From: an uncultured Treponema sp.
GTDB taxonomy: Bacteria > Spirochaetota > Spirochaetia > Treponematales > Treponemataceae
Assembly (NCBI GenBank): GCA_949299755.1
Contig: CASGBA010000001.1
Span: 186,001 to 250,000, forward strand
Length of the DNA: 64,000 nucleotides
Direction: 5' to 3'
The notes below the pieces were generated by a model. That model ran no database searches and was not told the DNA's origin. It saw nothing but the letters and a program-made list of their open reading frames with translations. Below, in pieces: positions 25,792 through 35,323 of this stretch. A program made the position numbers and the translations under genes. Within the stretch, counting starts at the first letter, position 1. Each line of letters begins with the position of its first letter.

Positions 25792-26433
25792 ATGATTCTA
25801 AAGAATTTCATTGTTTTTGAAGGAATTGACGGTACAGGAACAACCACCCAAATGAATAATTTGGGGAAACGATTTTCAGCGGAAGGAAACAACAGGATAT
25901 GCTTCACTTGCGAGCCTACAGAAGGAGAAACAGGGAAACTTATCCGGCGTATCCTTTCAGGGGAAGTCCGTGTAACAGCGGACACGCTGGCTTATCTTTT
26001 TGCCGCGGACAGAAATGAGCATATTTCAGGGAAAAATGGAATCCTGCGCCTGTTGGAAACAGGATACGCGGTTTTTTCAGACAGGTACCTCTTCTCAAGT
26101 CTCGTTTACCAGGGGGAATCAGGAAGTCCTGATCTTCCGGAGAAGCTGAATAAGGATTTCCCGCTGCCTGAATACCTGTTCCTTTTTGATATAAATCCGG
26201 AAACGGCCATGGAGAGGGTTTTGTCCCGGGCGGCAGAAAAAAAATCCGGTACGGAAATTTTTGAAAAAGCGGAATTCCAAAAGAAAATACGGGAAAAATA
26301 CAAAACCGTAATCGAATGGTACAAACGTCAGGAACCGGACATGAACATAATAACGGTTGACGCTTCCCTTCCTCCGGAAGAAATAACGGAAAAAATCTGG
26401 ACTGTTGTTAAAAATATGCCGAAAATAATGTAA
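25792..26433 (+). CDS. tmk: Thymidylate kinase with altered P-loop
   Basis: A 213-residue dTMP kinase. It has FEGIDGTGTTTQ (residues 9-20), the substrate-binding ACEPTEGE-like segment TCEPTEGETG, the DR(Y/H) motif SDRYLFSSLVYQG and the LID region. The P-loop lysine of the usual GSGKTTQ is Thr17 here (GTGTTTQ). The rest of the fold looks normal, and I suspect related spirochaetes share the change. Its TAA overlaps the next ATG by one base. The upstream 43 bases are A/T-rich without a clear promoter. Confidence 0.9.
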   Translation: MILKNFIVFEGIDGTGTTTQMNNLGKRFSAEGNNRICFTCEPTEGETGKLIRRILSGEVRVTADTLAYLFAADRNEHISGKNGILRLLETGYAVFSDRYLFSSLVYQGESGSPDLPEKLNKDFPLPEYLFLFDINPETAMERVLSRAAEKKSGTEIFEKAEFQKKIREKYKTVIEWYKRQEPDMNIITVDASLPPEEITEKIWTVVKNMPKIM

Positions 26434-27089
26434 TGGTATCATTCTTTTCATTTCGAAGTGCAAATCCGCTTAAATCCCCGGGAATGCGGGCCGCAATATT
26501 TTCCATGATATTGATATTAACCGCGGTTTTTCCCTTGTATTCATACACAGTGAAATACAAAGAACAGTTTTATAAACTTTACCATATCCATTATAACCAG
26601 TATCCGGACGATACGATGGAGAACATCTACTGGCTGGAACGGGCTGTGGAAGCCGACTTCTGCAACCCCCTCTACGCCCTGGGCAAAATCAACGACAAGG
26701 ATGAATGGGAAAAATACCGCTACATGTTTATGATGCACCTGAATCTGAAGCTTGTGGAGCAACACCTCAGACTGGGAATGAAGTGGGACAAACAGGTCGC
26801 ATATTTTTACAACGCACCCTGGAAAGAGCAGAACCTGGACAGCTTGAACACGGCTGAAACCTGTTACAAAACCGCCCTTCATTATTGGAACGAAGCAAAA
26901 CTTTGGGGCGAAAAGGCCAACACCAAGAAATTCAAATTCCTGTTTTTAACAGACCTCCAGTTTTGGGAGGACGAAAGGGAGAGAATTGCCACCGGGGAGT
27001 TGGATTATGAGCGCACAATTTCCCGTGAACTCGAACGTCTTGAAAAAGTACGGGCAGAGTTTCTTGCAATGGATGAAAATACCTACTAA
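26433..27089 (+). CDS. Conserved hypothetical exported protein
   Basis: A 218-residue protein of unknown function with an N-terminal hydrophobic signal or anchor (AAIFSMILILTAVFPLYSY). It is rich in Tyr, Trp and Glu and looks mostly helical, with TPR-like patterns (YNQYPDDTMENIYWLERAVE, AETCYKTALHYWNEAKLWGE). It is coupled to tmk by TAATG and followed ten bases later by aroB. I recall a similar uncharacterised gene beside tmk in T. pallidum, but cannot check. Confidence 0.7.
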   Translation: MVSFFSFRSANPLKSPGMRAAIFSMILILTAVFPLYSYTVKYKEQFYKLYHIHYNQYPDDTMENIYWLERAVEADFCNPLYALGKINDKDEWEKYRYMFMMHLNLKLVEQHLRLGMKWDKQVAYFYNAPWKEQNLDSLNTAETCYKTALHYWNEAKLWGEKANTKKFKFLFLTDLQFWEDERERIATGELDYERTISRELERLEKVRAEFLAMDENTY

Positions 27090-27098
27090 TATGTCCCT

Positions 27099-28154
27099 AT
27101 GAATTATTTCATATATAAAACTCCGGCAGGACAATCGGAGGTTTTTTTTCATGACCGCATAACAGTTCCCGCAGCCCCCCCGGCAGGTGCCATATATGTG
27201 GCGGACAGCAACACGGTCCCCCTGTTAAAAACGGCGGCAGGGTTTTCCGGGGATGTTCCCCTGGTGGAAATCCCTGCCGGGGAAAATGAAAAAAAGTTGG
27301 ATACAATCGCCGTTATTCTGGATAAGGCCCTGAAAGCGGGTCTGGCACGGGACAGCCTTTTTATCGGTTTCGGGGGAGGTGTTATTACAGACATGACGGC
27401 TTTCGCAGCCTCCATTTATATGCGGGGAGCTCCGGTGGAGCTTGTCCCCACAACTCTGCTGGCGATGGTCGATGCTTCCGTCGGAGGGAAAACCGGCGTT
27501 GATTTCGGTTCCTTTAAAAATTCCGTGGGCTCCTTTTACCCTGCGGAAAAAATCCACATTTCCACAAAGCTCCTGGACACTCTGAATGAAAAAGAATTTT
27601 ATTCAGGTTTGGCTGAAGTTCTTAAAACCGCAATGTTGTACAATCCCGGGCTTTTCAATCTTTTTGCCGAGAAAAAAGACAAAATCATTTCCAGAACCCC
27701 GGAGTCCCTTTTACAAATCGTAAAACTCTGCGTCCAGGCTAAAGCTTCGGTTGTGGAAAAAGACGTTTATGAAAAAGGTGAACGGGCATTCTTGAATTTG
27801 GGACACACTTTCGGCCACGCCCTTGAATCCACTGTGGGATTCGGCAAAATAAGCCACGGGGAAGCGGTGGCCTGGGGAATAGGCAGGGCCATGGCCCTCG
27901 GGGAAAGGCTGGGAATAACAGATCCGGCTTACCGGCAGAAGGTTTCTTCCATTCTTACCGGTTACGGCTGGGAGGATTCCCCTGTTCATTCCTCATTGTC
28001 ATTGGAAGGAAATCCGGCGGAAAAATTGTTGTCCGCCATGAGGGGAGACAAAAAGAAAAAGAACGGGGCACTGCGCTTTATCCTCCAAAAAACCATAAAC
28101 TCCACATTGATAAGGGAAGTTTCAGACAATGACATTCTGGCAGTTCTCAGGTGA
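27099..28154 (+). CDS. aroB: 3-dehydroquinate synthase
   Basis: A 351-residue NAD- and metal-dependent cyclase, the second step of the shikimate pathway (DAHP to 3-dehydroquinate). It has NAD-binding GFGGGVITDMTAFAAS, the substrate segment TTLLAMVDASVGGKTGVD and metal ligands in NLGHTFGHALE and KISHGEAVAWG. Length is typical. No ribosome site of note precedes the ATG at 27099; translation probably couples to the gene ending ten bases earlier. Confidence 0.95.
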   Translation: MNYFIYKTPAGQSEVFFHDRITVPAAPPAGAIYVADSNTVPLLKTAAGFSGDVPLVEIPAGENEKKLDTIAVILDKALKAGLARDSLFIGFGGGVITDMTAFAASIYMRGAPVELVPTTLLAMVDASVGGKTGVDFGSFKNSVGSFYPAEKIHISTKLLDTLNEKEFYSGLAEVLKTAMLYNPGLFNLFAEKKDKIISRTPESLLQIVKLCVQAKASVVEKDVYEKGERAFLNLGHTFGHALESTVGFGKISHGEAVAWGIGRAMALGERLGITDPAYRQKVSSILTGYGWEDSPVHSSLSLEGNPAEKLLSAMRGDKKKKNGALRFILQKTINSTLIREVSDNDILAVLR

Positions 28155-28163
28155 GGTTTCCGG

Positions 28164-29309
28164 ATGAATAATATGAAAGGATATTTCGACTGGGCCGCGA
28201 CCTCCCCTCCAGATCCGGAAATACACAGCCTTGCCTCGCAAAAGGCGGCGAAAACCTGGGGAAACCCTTCAAGTTTGTATTCTCTCGGGAAAAAAGCCGC
28301 AGAATCCTTGGAAGAAGCCAGGGGAAAATGCGCCGCCGTTCTGGGGGTTCCGGCGGATTCCCTTTTTTTTACCTCCGGCGGAACTGAATCAGATTATCTT
28401 CCCCTCCTTTCCCTGCTGAGGCGGCCGGTAAAAGGCAGCCTGATTGTAAGCGCTGTCGAGCATTCCGCTGTCATAAACCAGGCGAAAATGCTGGAGTCCT
28501 GCGGCTGGAAGGTCATAACGGTCAGACCTGACGGGAACGGCATTGTCAAACCGGAATCAGTTGTATCAGCTTTGCAGGAAGACACGGTTTTTGTGGCTGT
28601 AATGACCGTGAACAACGAAACAGGGGCAATCCAGCCTGTAAAAGAAATCGCCGCCGCCCTTTCAAAAAACTCACGCCGGCACATACATTTTCATACAGAC
28701 GCAGTGCAGGGTGCGGGGAAAATCCTTTTCAGCCTGAAAGAAACCGGCGTGGATTCAGCGGCATTCAGCGGCCACAAACTGGGAGGAGCAAGGGGTGCCG
28801 GGCTTTTATACTGTCCCCGGCAACCGGAAGCTTTTATTTCGGGCGGCGGACAGGAAAGGGGGTTCCGCCCCGGAACGGAAAACCTTTACGGAGCCTGGGC
28901 CACAGCCCTGGCACTTGAAAAGGCGTACAACCATCTGAAGTCTTCTGAGACCCGTGGGAAAGCGGAGGAAACCTCAAAGCTCCTGTTCAACAGCTTAACC
29001 TCAATTCCGGGAATCCGCCCGCTGCCTGCCGGCAGGACTGAAAGCGACACCAGGTTTTCCCCATTTATTTTCCAGTTTACGAATCCGGTTATGCCGGGGG
29101 AAGTCCTTGTGCGTGCCCTTTCCGACAAGGGGGTTTTTATCTCCACTGGTTCCGCCTGTTCCGCCAGGAAAAAAACAAGGCCGGTTTTGCAGGCGATGGG
29201 AATAGCCGAAAAGGACATTTTAAACGCTTTCCGAGTCTCCACTGGTTACGAGACTACGGAGGAAGACATCGGCCTCCTGTGTAAATCCCTTTCCGAAATT
29301 ATATCCTGA
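28164..29309 (+). CDS. Cysteine desulfurase (NifS/IscS-like)
   Basis: A 381-residue PLP enzyme of class V that removes sulfur from cysteine. The PLP lysine is in AFSGHKLGGARGAG, and the active-site Cys is in STGSACSARKKT (about residue 330). It lacks the long Cys loop and C-terminal extension of classical IscS. It sits directly before thiI, 12 bases away, so it is probably the dedicated sulfur donor for tRNA 4-thiouridine, like B. subtilis NifZ. GAGG precedes the ATG. Confidence 0.9.
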   Translation: MNNMKGYFDWAATSPPDPEIHSLASQKAAKTWGNPSSLYSLGKKAAESLEEARGKCAAVLGVPADSLFFTSGGTESDYLPLLSLLRRPVKGSLIVSAVEHSAVINQAKMLESCGWKVITVRPDGNGIVKPESVVSALQEDTVFVAVMTVNNETGAIQPVKEIAAALSKNSRRHIHFHTDAVQGAGKILFSLKETGVDSAAFSGHKLGGARGAGLLYCPRQPEAFISGGGQERGFRPGTENLYGAWATALALEKAYNHLKSSETRGKAEETSKLLFNSLTSIPGIRPLPAGRTESDTRFSPFIFQFTNPVMPGEVLVRALSDKGVFISTGSACSARKKTRPVLQAMGIAEKDILNAFRVSTGYETTEEDIGLLCKSLSEIIS

Positions 29310-29321
29310 AAGAAGGTCAGA

Positions 29322-30512
29322 ATGAAAAACGAAGTTTTATACCTTGCCCGGATTGGGGAGCTGTCCCTCAAGTGCGGGAACCGGGATGACTTTGAACAAC
29401 GCCTCGTCCAGAACGCCCAGCTTTTCCTTGAAGGAAGCAAAGCGAAAGTGAGGCTGTCCGCAGGACGTATGTACATAAGATGCCCGGAAGAAAATGCCTC
29501 CGCAGCGGAATTCGCCCTCTCACACCTTTCCGGTATAGCCGGCTGGGCAAAGGCGGAAACCACGGGGAAAGAGCTGGAAGCCATAAAGGCTGCCGTCATG
29601 AAGGCGGCGGAAAAAGCCGCCGGGGAAGGCTGCAGGACTTTCAAAATAGAGGCCCGCCGTTCTGATAAAAACTTTCCTCTCAACTCCTTTGAAATTGCAA
29701 GGGAAACCGGTGCGGAGGTTTTCAACTCGGGGCTTATGAAAGTGGATGTCCACAATCCGGATCTTGTAATAACCGTGGAAATCCGGGAAGAAGCCTTTGT
29801 TTATGGAAAGGAAAACGAAGCGCCCCGGGGACTTCCCTGCGGAACCGGCGGACGCGGGCTTCTGCTCCTTTCAGGCGGGATTGATTCACCGGTAGCAGGC
29901 TACAGAATGATTTGCAGGGGGATGAAGGTCGATTCAATTTATTTCCATTCCCACCCCTACACTTCACCGGAAGCCAGAAAAAAGGTGGAGGATTTGGCAT
30001 CCATACTCGCCACATACAACCTGGGCGGCCATTTGAATATCATATCCTTCACGGAAGTCCAGCGGCACATAAAGATGCATTGCCCGGAGGCTTTCACCAC
30101 TGTAATACTCCGGGTTTGCATGATGAAAACAGCTGTTATGCTTGCGGAAAAAATAGGTTCCCAAGCCATCATCACCGGGGAAAGTCTCGGACAGGTTGCA
30201 AGCCAGACTATAGAAAACATAAATGCGGTGAATGCTTACTCGCCGCTTCCGGTTATACGTCCTCTTATCGGCATGGACAAGGAAGAAATAACATCCACCG
30301 CAAAAAAAACCGGTTCATACAAAATATCAATTTTACCCTATGAAGACTGTTGCGTCATTTTTTCACCGAAACATCCCGTGCTGAAAGCAACCCGGGAAGA
30401 AGTCACCTCGATAATGGATAAAATGGATATAGAGCCATTGCTGGAAAAAGCTTTGACAGAAAGGGAACATCTGAGGATATCCAGATTCGGGGAAATTTTA
30501 TCAGGCAAATAA
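29322..30512 (+). CDS. thiI: tRNA 4-thiouridine synthetase ThiI (short form)
   Basis: A 396-residue enzyme that adenylates and thiolates U8 of tRNA. It has the N-terminal ferredoxin-like and THUMP regions, and the PP-loop LLLSGGIDSPVAGY (about residue 185). The CCVIFSPKHP segment near the end marks the catalytic domain. It has no C-terminal rhodanese domain, like the Bacillus form, so sulfur must come straight from a desulfurase, which is encoded just upstream. AAGGTC precedes the ATG. Confidence 0.93.
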   Translation: MKNEVLYLARIGELSLKCGNRDDFEQRLVQNAQLFLEGSKAKVRLSAGRMYIRCPEENASAAEFALSHLSGIAGWAKAETTGKELEAIKAAVMKAAEKAAGEGCRTFKIEARRSDKNFPLNSFEIARETGAEVFNSGLMKVDVHNPDLVITVEIREEAFVYGKENEAPRGLPCGTGGRGLLLLSGGIDSPVAGYRMICRGMKVDSIYFHSHPYTSPEARKKVEDLASILATYNLGGHLNIISFTEVQRHIKMHCPEAFTTVILRVCMMKTAVMLAEKIGSQAIITGESLGQVASQTIENINAVNAYSPLPVIRPLIGMDKEEITSTAKKTGSYKISILPYEDCCVIFSPKHPVLKATREEVTSIMDKMDIEPLLEKALTEREHLRISRFGEILSGK

Positions 30513-30537
30513 GCCTTGGGAACATCCAAACCAGGAA

Positions 30538-31224
30538 CTACCCTGCCGTATCCCCTTCAACAGCGGATGTTCCGTTGCCTTCAGTACCGCCTGCGGTTTC
30601 CCCGGTAGTATCCCCAGGGGAGAGGATTTTATCCTGAGCTTCCGGTTCTTTTCCCTCCTCCCGGGCTTTTAGGGCCTCATCAATACGCCGCTCAATATCA
30701 GCCAAGGAAGCTACCTCCGGATTATCCGGGAAACGCTCTTCCAAGGCAGCGGTTTCCTGCCGGACTTCATCGTAAAGTCCGGCAACAAACAAAAGCTCCA
30801 CATAATCAACCGCAAAACGCGCATCATCCGGATGTTTTTCCATTATCACCCTGTAAACAGGAAGAGCCTTATCCACATCTCCGGAAGCCGCCAAAGCATA
30901 AGCATACGAGGAAATTAAAATCTCGTTTTCCGGTTCCATTTCATAGAGTGAGGCAAAAACCTTTGCGGCGTCTTTCCAGTTTCCTGTCAGGGCATATATC
31001 CTGCCTATACCATATTCCGCAGCGTTTTTGTATGAAGGTTCCATCGCGGCTTTCCGGTAGAAAAACAAAGCCTGATCATACTTTTCCAACCCGGCGTAGC
31101 CCTCCGCAAGAATCATATATTCCGCGGCGATGGACTCCCTGTCAGGGGCGGACAAACAGGAAATGCAGGTAAAGACCATTACGGCGGTAATAAATATTCT
31201 GAAAAAAACACGGCGGGGAAACAC
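30538..31224 (-). CDS. TPR-repeat lipoprotein
   Basis: A 228-residue protein with a signal peptide and lipobox (FTCISC, Cys about residue 23). At least four tetratricopeptide-like repeats span residues 35-165 (AEGYAGLEKYDQALFFYRKA; YGIGRIYALTGNWKDAAKVF). A Gly/Thr/Glu-rich tail follows. TPR lipoproteins usually scaffold envelope complexes; the partner is unknown. It starts with GTG that overlaps the upp TAG stop (TAGTG), so it is coupled to upp. Convergent with thiI. Confidence 0.8.
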   Translation of the reverse strand: MFPRRVFFRIFITAVMVFTCISCLSAPDRESIAAEYMILAEGYAGLEKYDQALFFYRKAAMEPSYKNAAEYGIGRIYALTGNWKDAAKVFASLYEMEPENEILISSYAYALAASGDVDKALPVYRVIMEKHPDDARFAVDYVELLFVAGLYDEVRQETAALEERFPDNPEVASLADIERRIDEALKAREEGKEPEAQDKILSPGDTTGETAGGTEGNGTSAVEGDTAG

Positions 31225-32294
31225 TAGCGGTGATCCCCCAGAACAGTCCTTTCAATCTGCCGTAACTGGGAACGGTACAGACTATTCACATCGGAACCAT
31301 AATCTGCCACCAGCTGTATTATATTCCGCGGGGTTTCATCCTGGTCTTTACCGTTAATCCGGTCACCGGCATCTCCCAGTCCAGGCATTATGTAAGCGGA
31401 GGAATTTAAAACAGGATCCATCCAAAGGGTATATACACTGCAATTCTCCAAAGCACGCACAACGCGGAGGGCTCCTTTAAGGGCGGAAATAACATTGAAG
31501 AATTTTATGGATTTTGGCTTTACACCGTGCTCGGTGATGTATTTTACAACGGTGACAAGACTTCCTCCGGTGGCATTCATTGGATCCGCAAAAATCAAAT
31601 CTTTGCCGTCCAATTCCTCCAGATTGAAAAAGGATCTGTCCAAATCAAGGATGTATTCCATGTCATCCTCTTTTTTTGAATCATCCCTTTTTATCTTAAA
31701 AAGGGCAAAGGGCGTTACGTAGCCGTGGGAGGAATATTCTTCAACCTCTTTCGACATAATCATTGAAGGTAAAAGAGCGCCCCGGAGCATAACACACATG
31801 ACGGAATTTTCAATTTTGTAATCGATATCCGGAATTTTATGAACAGCATAATTTTGAACAGGGAAAGTAACAGGTGTTTTTACCACAAGATAATTTTTGT
31901 TCTCCGAATGATTCTGGTTGAAAGCAAGCCTGAAAAGCATTTCATAGGCACGCTGTATGTAATAAACAAATTCCCGGTGTCCTGTACGGATATCCCGAAG
32001 TTTCGCTATAACCCGGCTGGCTTCCGCATGGGATTCTTCCTCTGTTTCAAAGGAATATACACTTATGGACGGAGATTCCCTACATATATCCTGCATGATA
32101 TGCCCCATCTCATTGTAAATATCTATAACCTTTTTTTCTTCATTTGCCAGGGAAGTTGAAAAGCCTCCGGCAGAAAGCACTTTGAAAGAATCCATGGCAC
32201 GCGCATAAAGCGCATCCATCTTTTCAAGATAAGCCGCATCTTTTTCCGTTAAAAAACCATCAAGGGCAGATGCACCCACAACCACTTTACTCAT
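31224..32294 (-). CDS. upp: Uracil phosphoribosyltransferase with N-terminal extension
   Basis: About 356 residues from the ATG at 32294, which follows GGAGG. The C-terminal 200 residues form the UPRTase: PRPP-binding [16 protein letters not shown] and uracil-binding [10 protein letters not shown], the salvage route from uracil to UMP. The usual enzyme is about 210 residues; here about 140 N-terminal residues of helical, Glu/Ala-rich sequence are added, function unknown. An intrinsic terminator sits 17 bases upstream of the start (32311-32340), which may act as an attenuator. Confidence 0.85.
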   Translation of the reverse strand: MSKVVVGASALDGFLTEKDAAYLEKMDALYARAMDSFKVLSAGGFSTSLANEEKKVIDIYNEMGHIMQDICRESPSISVYSFETEEESHAEASRVIAKLRDIRTGHREFVYYIQRAYEMLFRLAFNQNHSENKNYLVVKTPVTFPVQNYAVHKIPDIDYKIENSVMCVMLRGALLPSMIMSKEVEEYSSHGYVTPFALFKIKRDDSKKEDDMEYILDLDRSFFNLEELDGKDLIFADPMNATGGSLVTVVKYITEHGVKPKSIKFFNVISALKGALRVVRALENCSVYTLWMDPVLNSSAYIMPGLGDAGDRINGKDQDETPRNIIQLVADYGSDVNSLYRSQLRQIERTVLGDHR

Positions 32295-32310
32295 ATAATC
32301 CTCCGTATTC

Positions 32311-32340
32311 AAAAAAAAACCGCCCCGGAAGGACGGTTTT
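32311..32340 (-). terminator. Intrinsic terminator between the outer-membrane protein gene and upp
   Basis: On the minus strand AAAACCGTCC, loop TTCC, GGGGCGGTTTT, then an unbroken T run. It closes the outer-membrane protein gene. It lies so near the upp ribosome site that it could also regulate read-through into upp. Confidence 0.85.
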
Positions 32341-32354
32341 GCGAATATAAAATA

Positions 32355-32834
32355 TCAGAACCAAAAACGAAGACCATAATTAATGGGAATCACAAAATCA
32401 GGATGAATCCCATTCCCTATACCGATGCCAAGTCCCGGTGCAACCTGAAGATACACTTCAAACCTGTCATCAGCAAAAAACAAGTTAAGCCCCACAGGAA
32501 CACGGACACCGCCGAAAAATCCGGCGTCAAAATGTTCGTCATCATCCGTATAAAGCTGGGCGAAAAGCCCCGCTCCTATATACCAATTCAGAGGACCCAC
32601 CAAATTGTTATTCAAAATCCAGTAATCAGCTGTAACACCTACTGCCAGGGGACTAAAACTGGGAATACCAACCGCAAAAACAAAAGGCACAGAATCAAGC
32701 TTAAAGGTAATGTCTATGCCTGTTTTTCCACCGGCAGCCACATCAGTACCGCCCTGGATACCTATCCCTGCGGCAAACACTCCTGAGCCCACAAAAAAAA
32801 CCATAATCAGAATAACAGGAATTTTTTTATTCAT
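32355..32834 (-). CDS. Small predicted outer-membrane beta-barrel protein
   Basis: A 159-residue protein with a clean signal peptide (ends VFAAG, about residue 22). Alternating Gly-rich amphipathic strands follow (WYIGAGLFAQLY, AGFFGGVRVPVGLNLFF, INYGLRFWF), and the last residue is Phe, the BamA-recognised signature. The size suggests an eight-stranded barrel. Similar small barrels occur in Borrelia and Treponema; function unknown. It has its own promoter (32856-32884) and a terminator, so it is transcribed alone. Confidence 0.75.
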   Translation of the reverse strand: MNKKIPVILIMVFFVGSGVFAAGIGIQGGTDVAAGGKTGIDITFKLDSVPFVFAVGIPSFSPLAVGVTADYWILNNNLVGPLNWYIGAGLFAQLYTDDDEHFDAGFFGGVRVPVGLNLFFADDRFEVYLQVAPGLGIGIGNGIHPDFVIPINYGLRFWF

Positions 32835-32855
32835 AATTTATCTCTCCAGTCCGTT

Positions 32856-32884
32856 ACTTTATCCCATTAGACCATTTAAAACAA
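32856..32884 (-). promoter_or_regulatory. Promoter of the small outer-membrane protein gene
   Basis: Minus strand -35 TTGTTT (32884-32879), 17-base spacer and -10 TAAAGT (32861-32856). A GGAGAG ribosome site follows before the ATG at 32834. The same -10 hexamer appears before gap. Confidence 0.55.
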
Positions 32885-32960
32885 GTACGAAATGAATAGA
32901 TATCCCCAGGGAAATCCCATTTGAAAAGAGAGCCTCCAAAAGAAACAAAACAGGGACAGT

Positions 32961-33563
32961 TTAAGGTTTTTCAGGAAAAACAGGAGAACTCTGACCGGCA
33001 GTAAAATCCTGAATCTCTGCGGTGAATTTCCCGGAAAAACAGAGGGGAACATAACCTTCAATCACTGCGGAGGAACCGAAAGACCGGGAAGTAATTTCAA
33101 TGTCCGCATTATCCGCATACCGCTTAAACCATCCAAAGGCATCATAGGGTAATTCCAGAATAAAACGCAGCCTGGGCACCAATTCACAGGTTTCCACCAC
33201 GGAAAGTACAGCTTTGGCAGCGTTGCTGTAAGCTTTCACCAACCCCCCTGTTCCAAGCAGTATTCCACCGAACCAACGGGTAACTGTTATAATGCAGCCT
33301 GTAAGCCCGCTTCCCTTCAACACTTCCAGCACAGGCCGTCCCGCAGTCCCGGAAGGCTCACCGTCATCCGAGCAACCACAGACACCTCCATCCGGACCGG
33401 TAACAAAGGCGTGGACGATGTGGGTTGAATCAGCATATTTTTCTTTCTGTGATTTAAGCAAAACCCGGGCATCCTTTTGGGACTCCACAGGAAAGATTTC
33501 AGCTAAAAACCTTGATTTCTTCACCTCGGTTTCAACCGAGGCAGGGGATTTTATATACAGCAT
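32961..33563 (-). CDS. IMPACT/YigZ-family protein
   Basis: A 200-residue protein of the YigZ/IMPACT family. The N-terminal domain has KKSRFLAEIFPV, DSTHIVHAF, CSDDGEPSGTAGRPVLEVL and TVTRWFGGILLGTGGLVKAY, which are the family signatures. The C-terminal ferredoxin-like domain binds nucleic acid or ribosomes in characterised members. Bacterial role is uncertain. A hairpin (33571-33602) ends eight bases before the ATG and no Shine-Dalgarno is evident. Confidence 0.9.
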   Translation of the reverse strand: MLYIKSPASVETEVKKSRFLAEIFPVESQKDARVLLKSQKEKYADSTHIVHAFVTGPDGGVCGCSDDGEPSGTAGRPVLEVLKGSGLTGCIITVTRWFGGILLGTGGLVKAYSNAAKAVLSVVETCELVPRLRFILELPYDAFGWFKRYADNADIEITSRSFGSSAVIEGYVPLCFSGKFTAEIQDFTAGQSSPVFPEKP

Positions 33564-33570
33564 ATAAATT

Positions 33571-33602
33571 AAAATAGCGGAGAAAGAAACCCCCGCTATT
33601 TT
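33571..33602. terminator. Hairpin upstream of the yigZ-like gene
   Basis: AAAATAGCGG (33571-33580) pairs with CCGCTATTTT (33593-33602) around a 12-base loop. It follows the gap terminator on the minus strand and may be a second terminator or a structure in the yigZ leader. Confidence 0.5.
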
Positions 33603-33605
33603 GCA

Positions 33606-33648
33606 AAAACCGCATCCGTCAACTTCAACTATCCGTCAAGGGATGCGG
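33606..33648 (-). terminator. Terminator of gap
   Basis: On the minus strand CCGCATCC (33648-33641) pairs with GGATGCGG (33617-33610) across a 23-base loop that can itself fold, followed by TTTTT. It lies 28 bases after the gap stop. Confidence 0.7.
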
Positions 33649-33675
33649 AATTATGATTTTTGAACCGTAAACACC

Positions 33676-34689
<1,014 letters not shown>

Positions 34690-34720
34690 CTAAGAATTTT
34701 ATGGTTATAACACTTCTTAT

Positions 34721-34749
34721 ACTTTACGCATTTGCAGCCCAGCTGTCAA
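34721..34749 (-). promoter_or_regulatory. gap promoter
   Basis: Minus strand -35 TTGACA (34749-34744), 17-base spacer and -10 TAAAGT (34726-34721), giving a leader of about 40 bases with AGGAG. Confidence 0.65.
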
Positions 34750-34755
34750 TATTCA

Positions 34756-35277
34756 CTAAATATTCAGTTTGGACAAATCATAATAATCCAGAATCCCGGC
34801 CCTCCATTCCGGACGGATATTCCTGTCCTCCCATTCTATAAGCCGGACAATCTTGAATTTTTTTGTGTCTAAAGGATTTTCATAGGATATAACAGCGAAA
34901 TTCCCGTGGCCCACATAAACAATTTTTTCATTTTCCGCATGGGATTCGGTTTCCTCAAGATGATTCAATACACAATCAAAGTGAACAGGCTCACCGGTAT
35001 TCTTATCAGCGATTGCCCCTGTAATGTCCTTGATGGGTTCCCCGCAACGTGGACAAACAAGGGAAGAAAATTTTGAAATCTGGGAAACATTGGGCAAATC
35101 ATTCTGTCCTTTTGAAAATCCGGAATTCCGCTGGTACCGGGACGGCCTGCCATCCTGTTGTCCACGGGAATACTGGTAGCGTCCGCTGTCCCTTCCCCTT
35201 TCCTGGGGACGTGACGTGCTGCGTCTCCTGTCCCTGTCATAACGTTTACGGCTGTCACTGCGGCTGTATTCTCCCAT
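34756..35277 (-). CDS. Arg/Gly-rich protein with zinc-ribbon, unknown
   Basis: A 173-residue protein in two parts. Residues 1-60 are very basic, with repeated Arg, Ser, Gly and Gln (RDRRRSTSRPQERGRDSGRY), resembling RGG-type nucleic-acid-binding tails. Residues 70-173 hold a zinc-ribbon-like CPRCGEPI ... HFDCV and a compact domain (VYVGHGNFAVISYENPL, VRLIEWEDRNIRPEW). It looks like an RNA-binding or ribosome-associated accessory protein (inference). GGAAGG precedes the ATG. I recall similar spirochaete hypotheticals but no function. Confidence 0.65.
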   Translation of the reverse strand: MGEYSRSDSRKRYDRDRRRSTSRPQERGRDSGRYQYSRGQQDGRPSRYQRNSGFSKGQNDLPNVSQISKFSSLVCPRCGEPIKDITGAIADKNTGEPVHFDCVLNHLEETESHAENEKIVYVGHGNFAVISYENPLDTKKFKIVRLIEWEDRNIRPEWRAGILDYYDLSKLNI

Positions 35278-35323
35278 CTTTCACCTTCCTGAAACTACAT
35301 AACCAGTATACATTACCTCTGTA

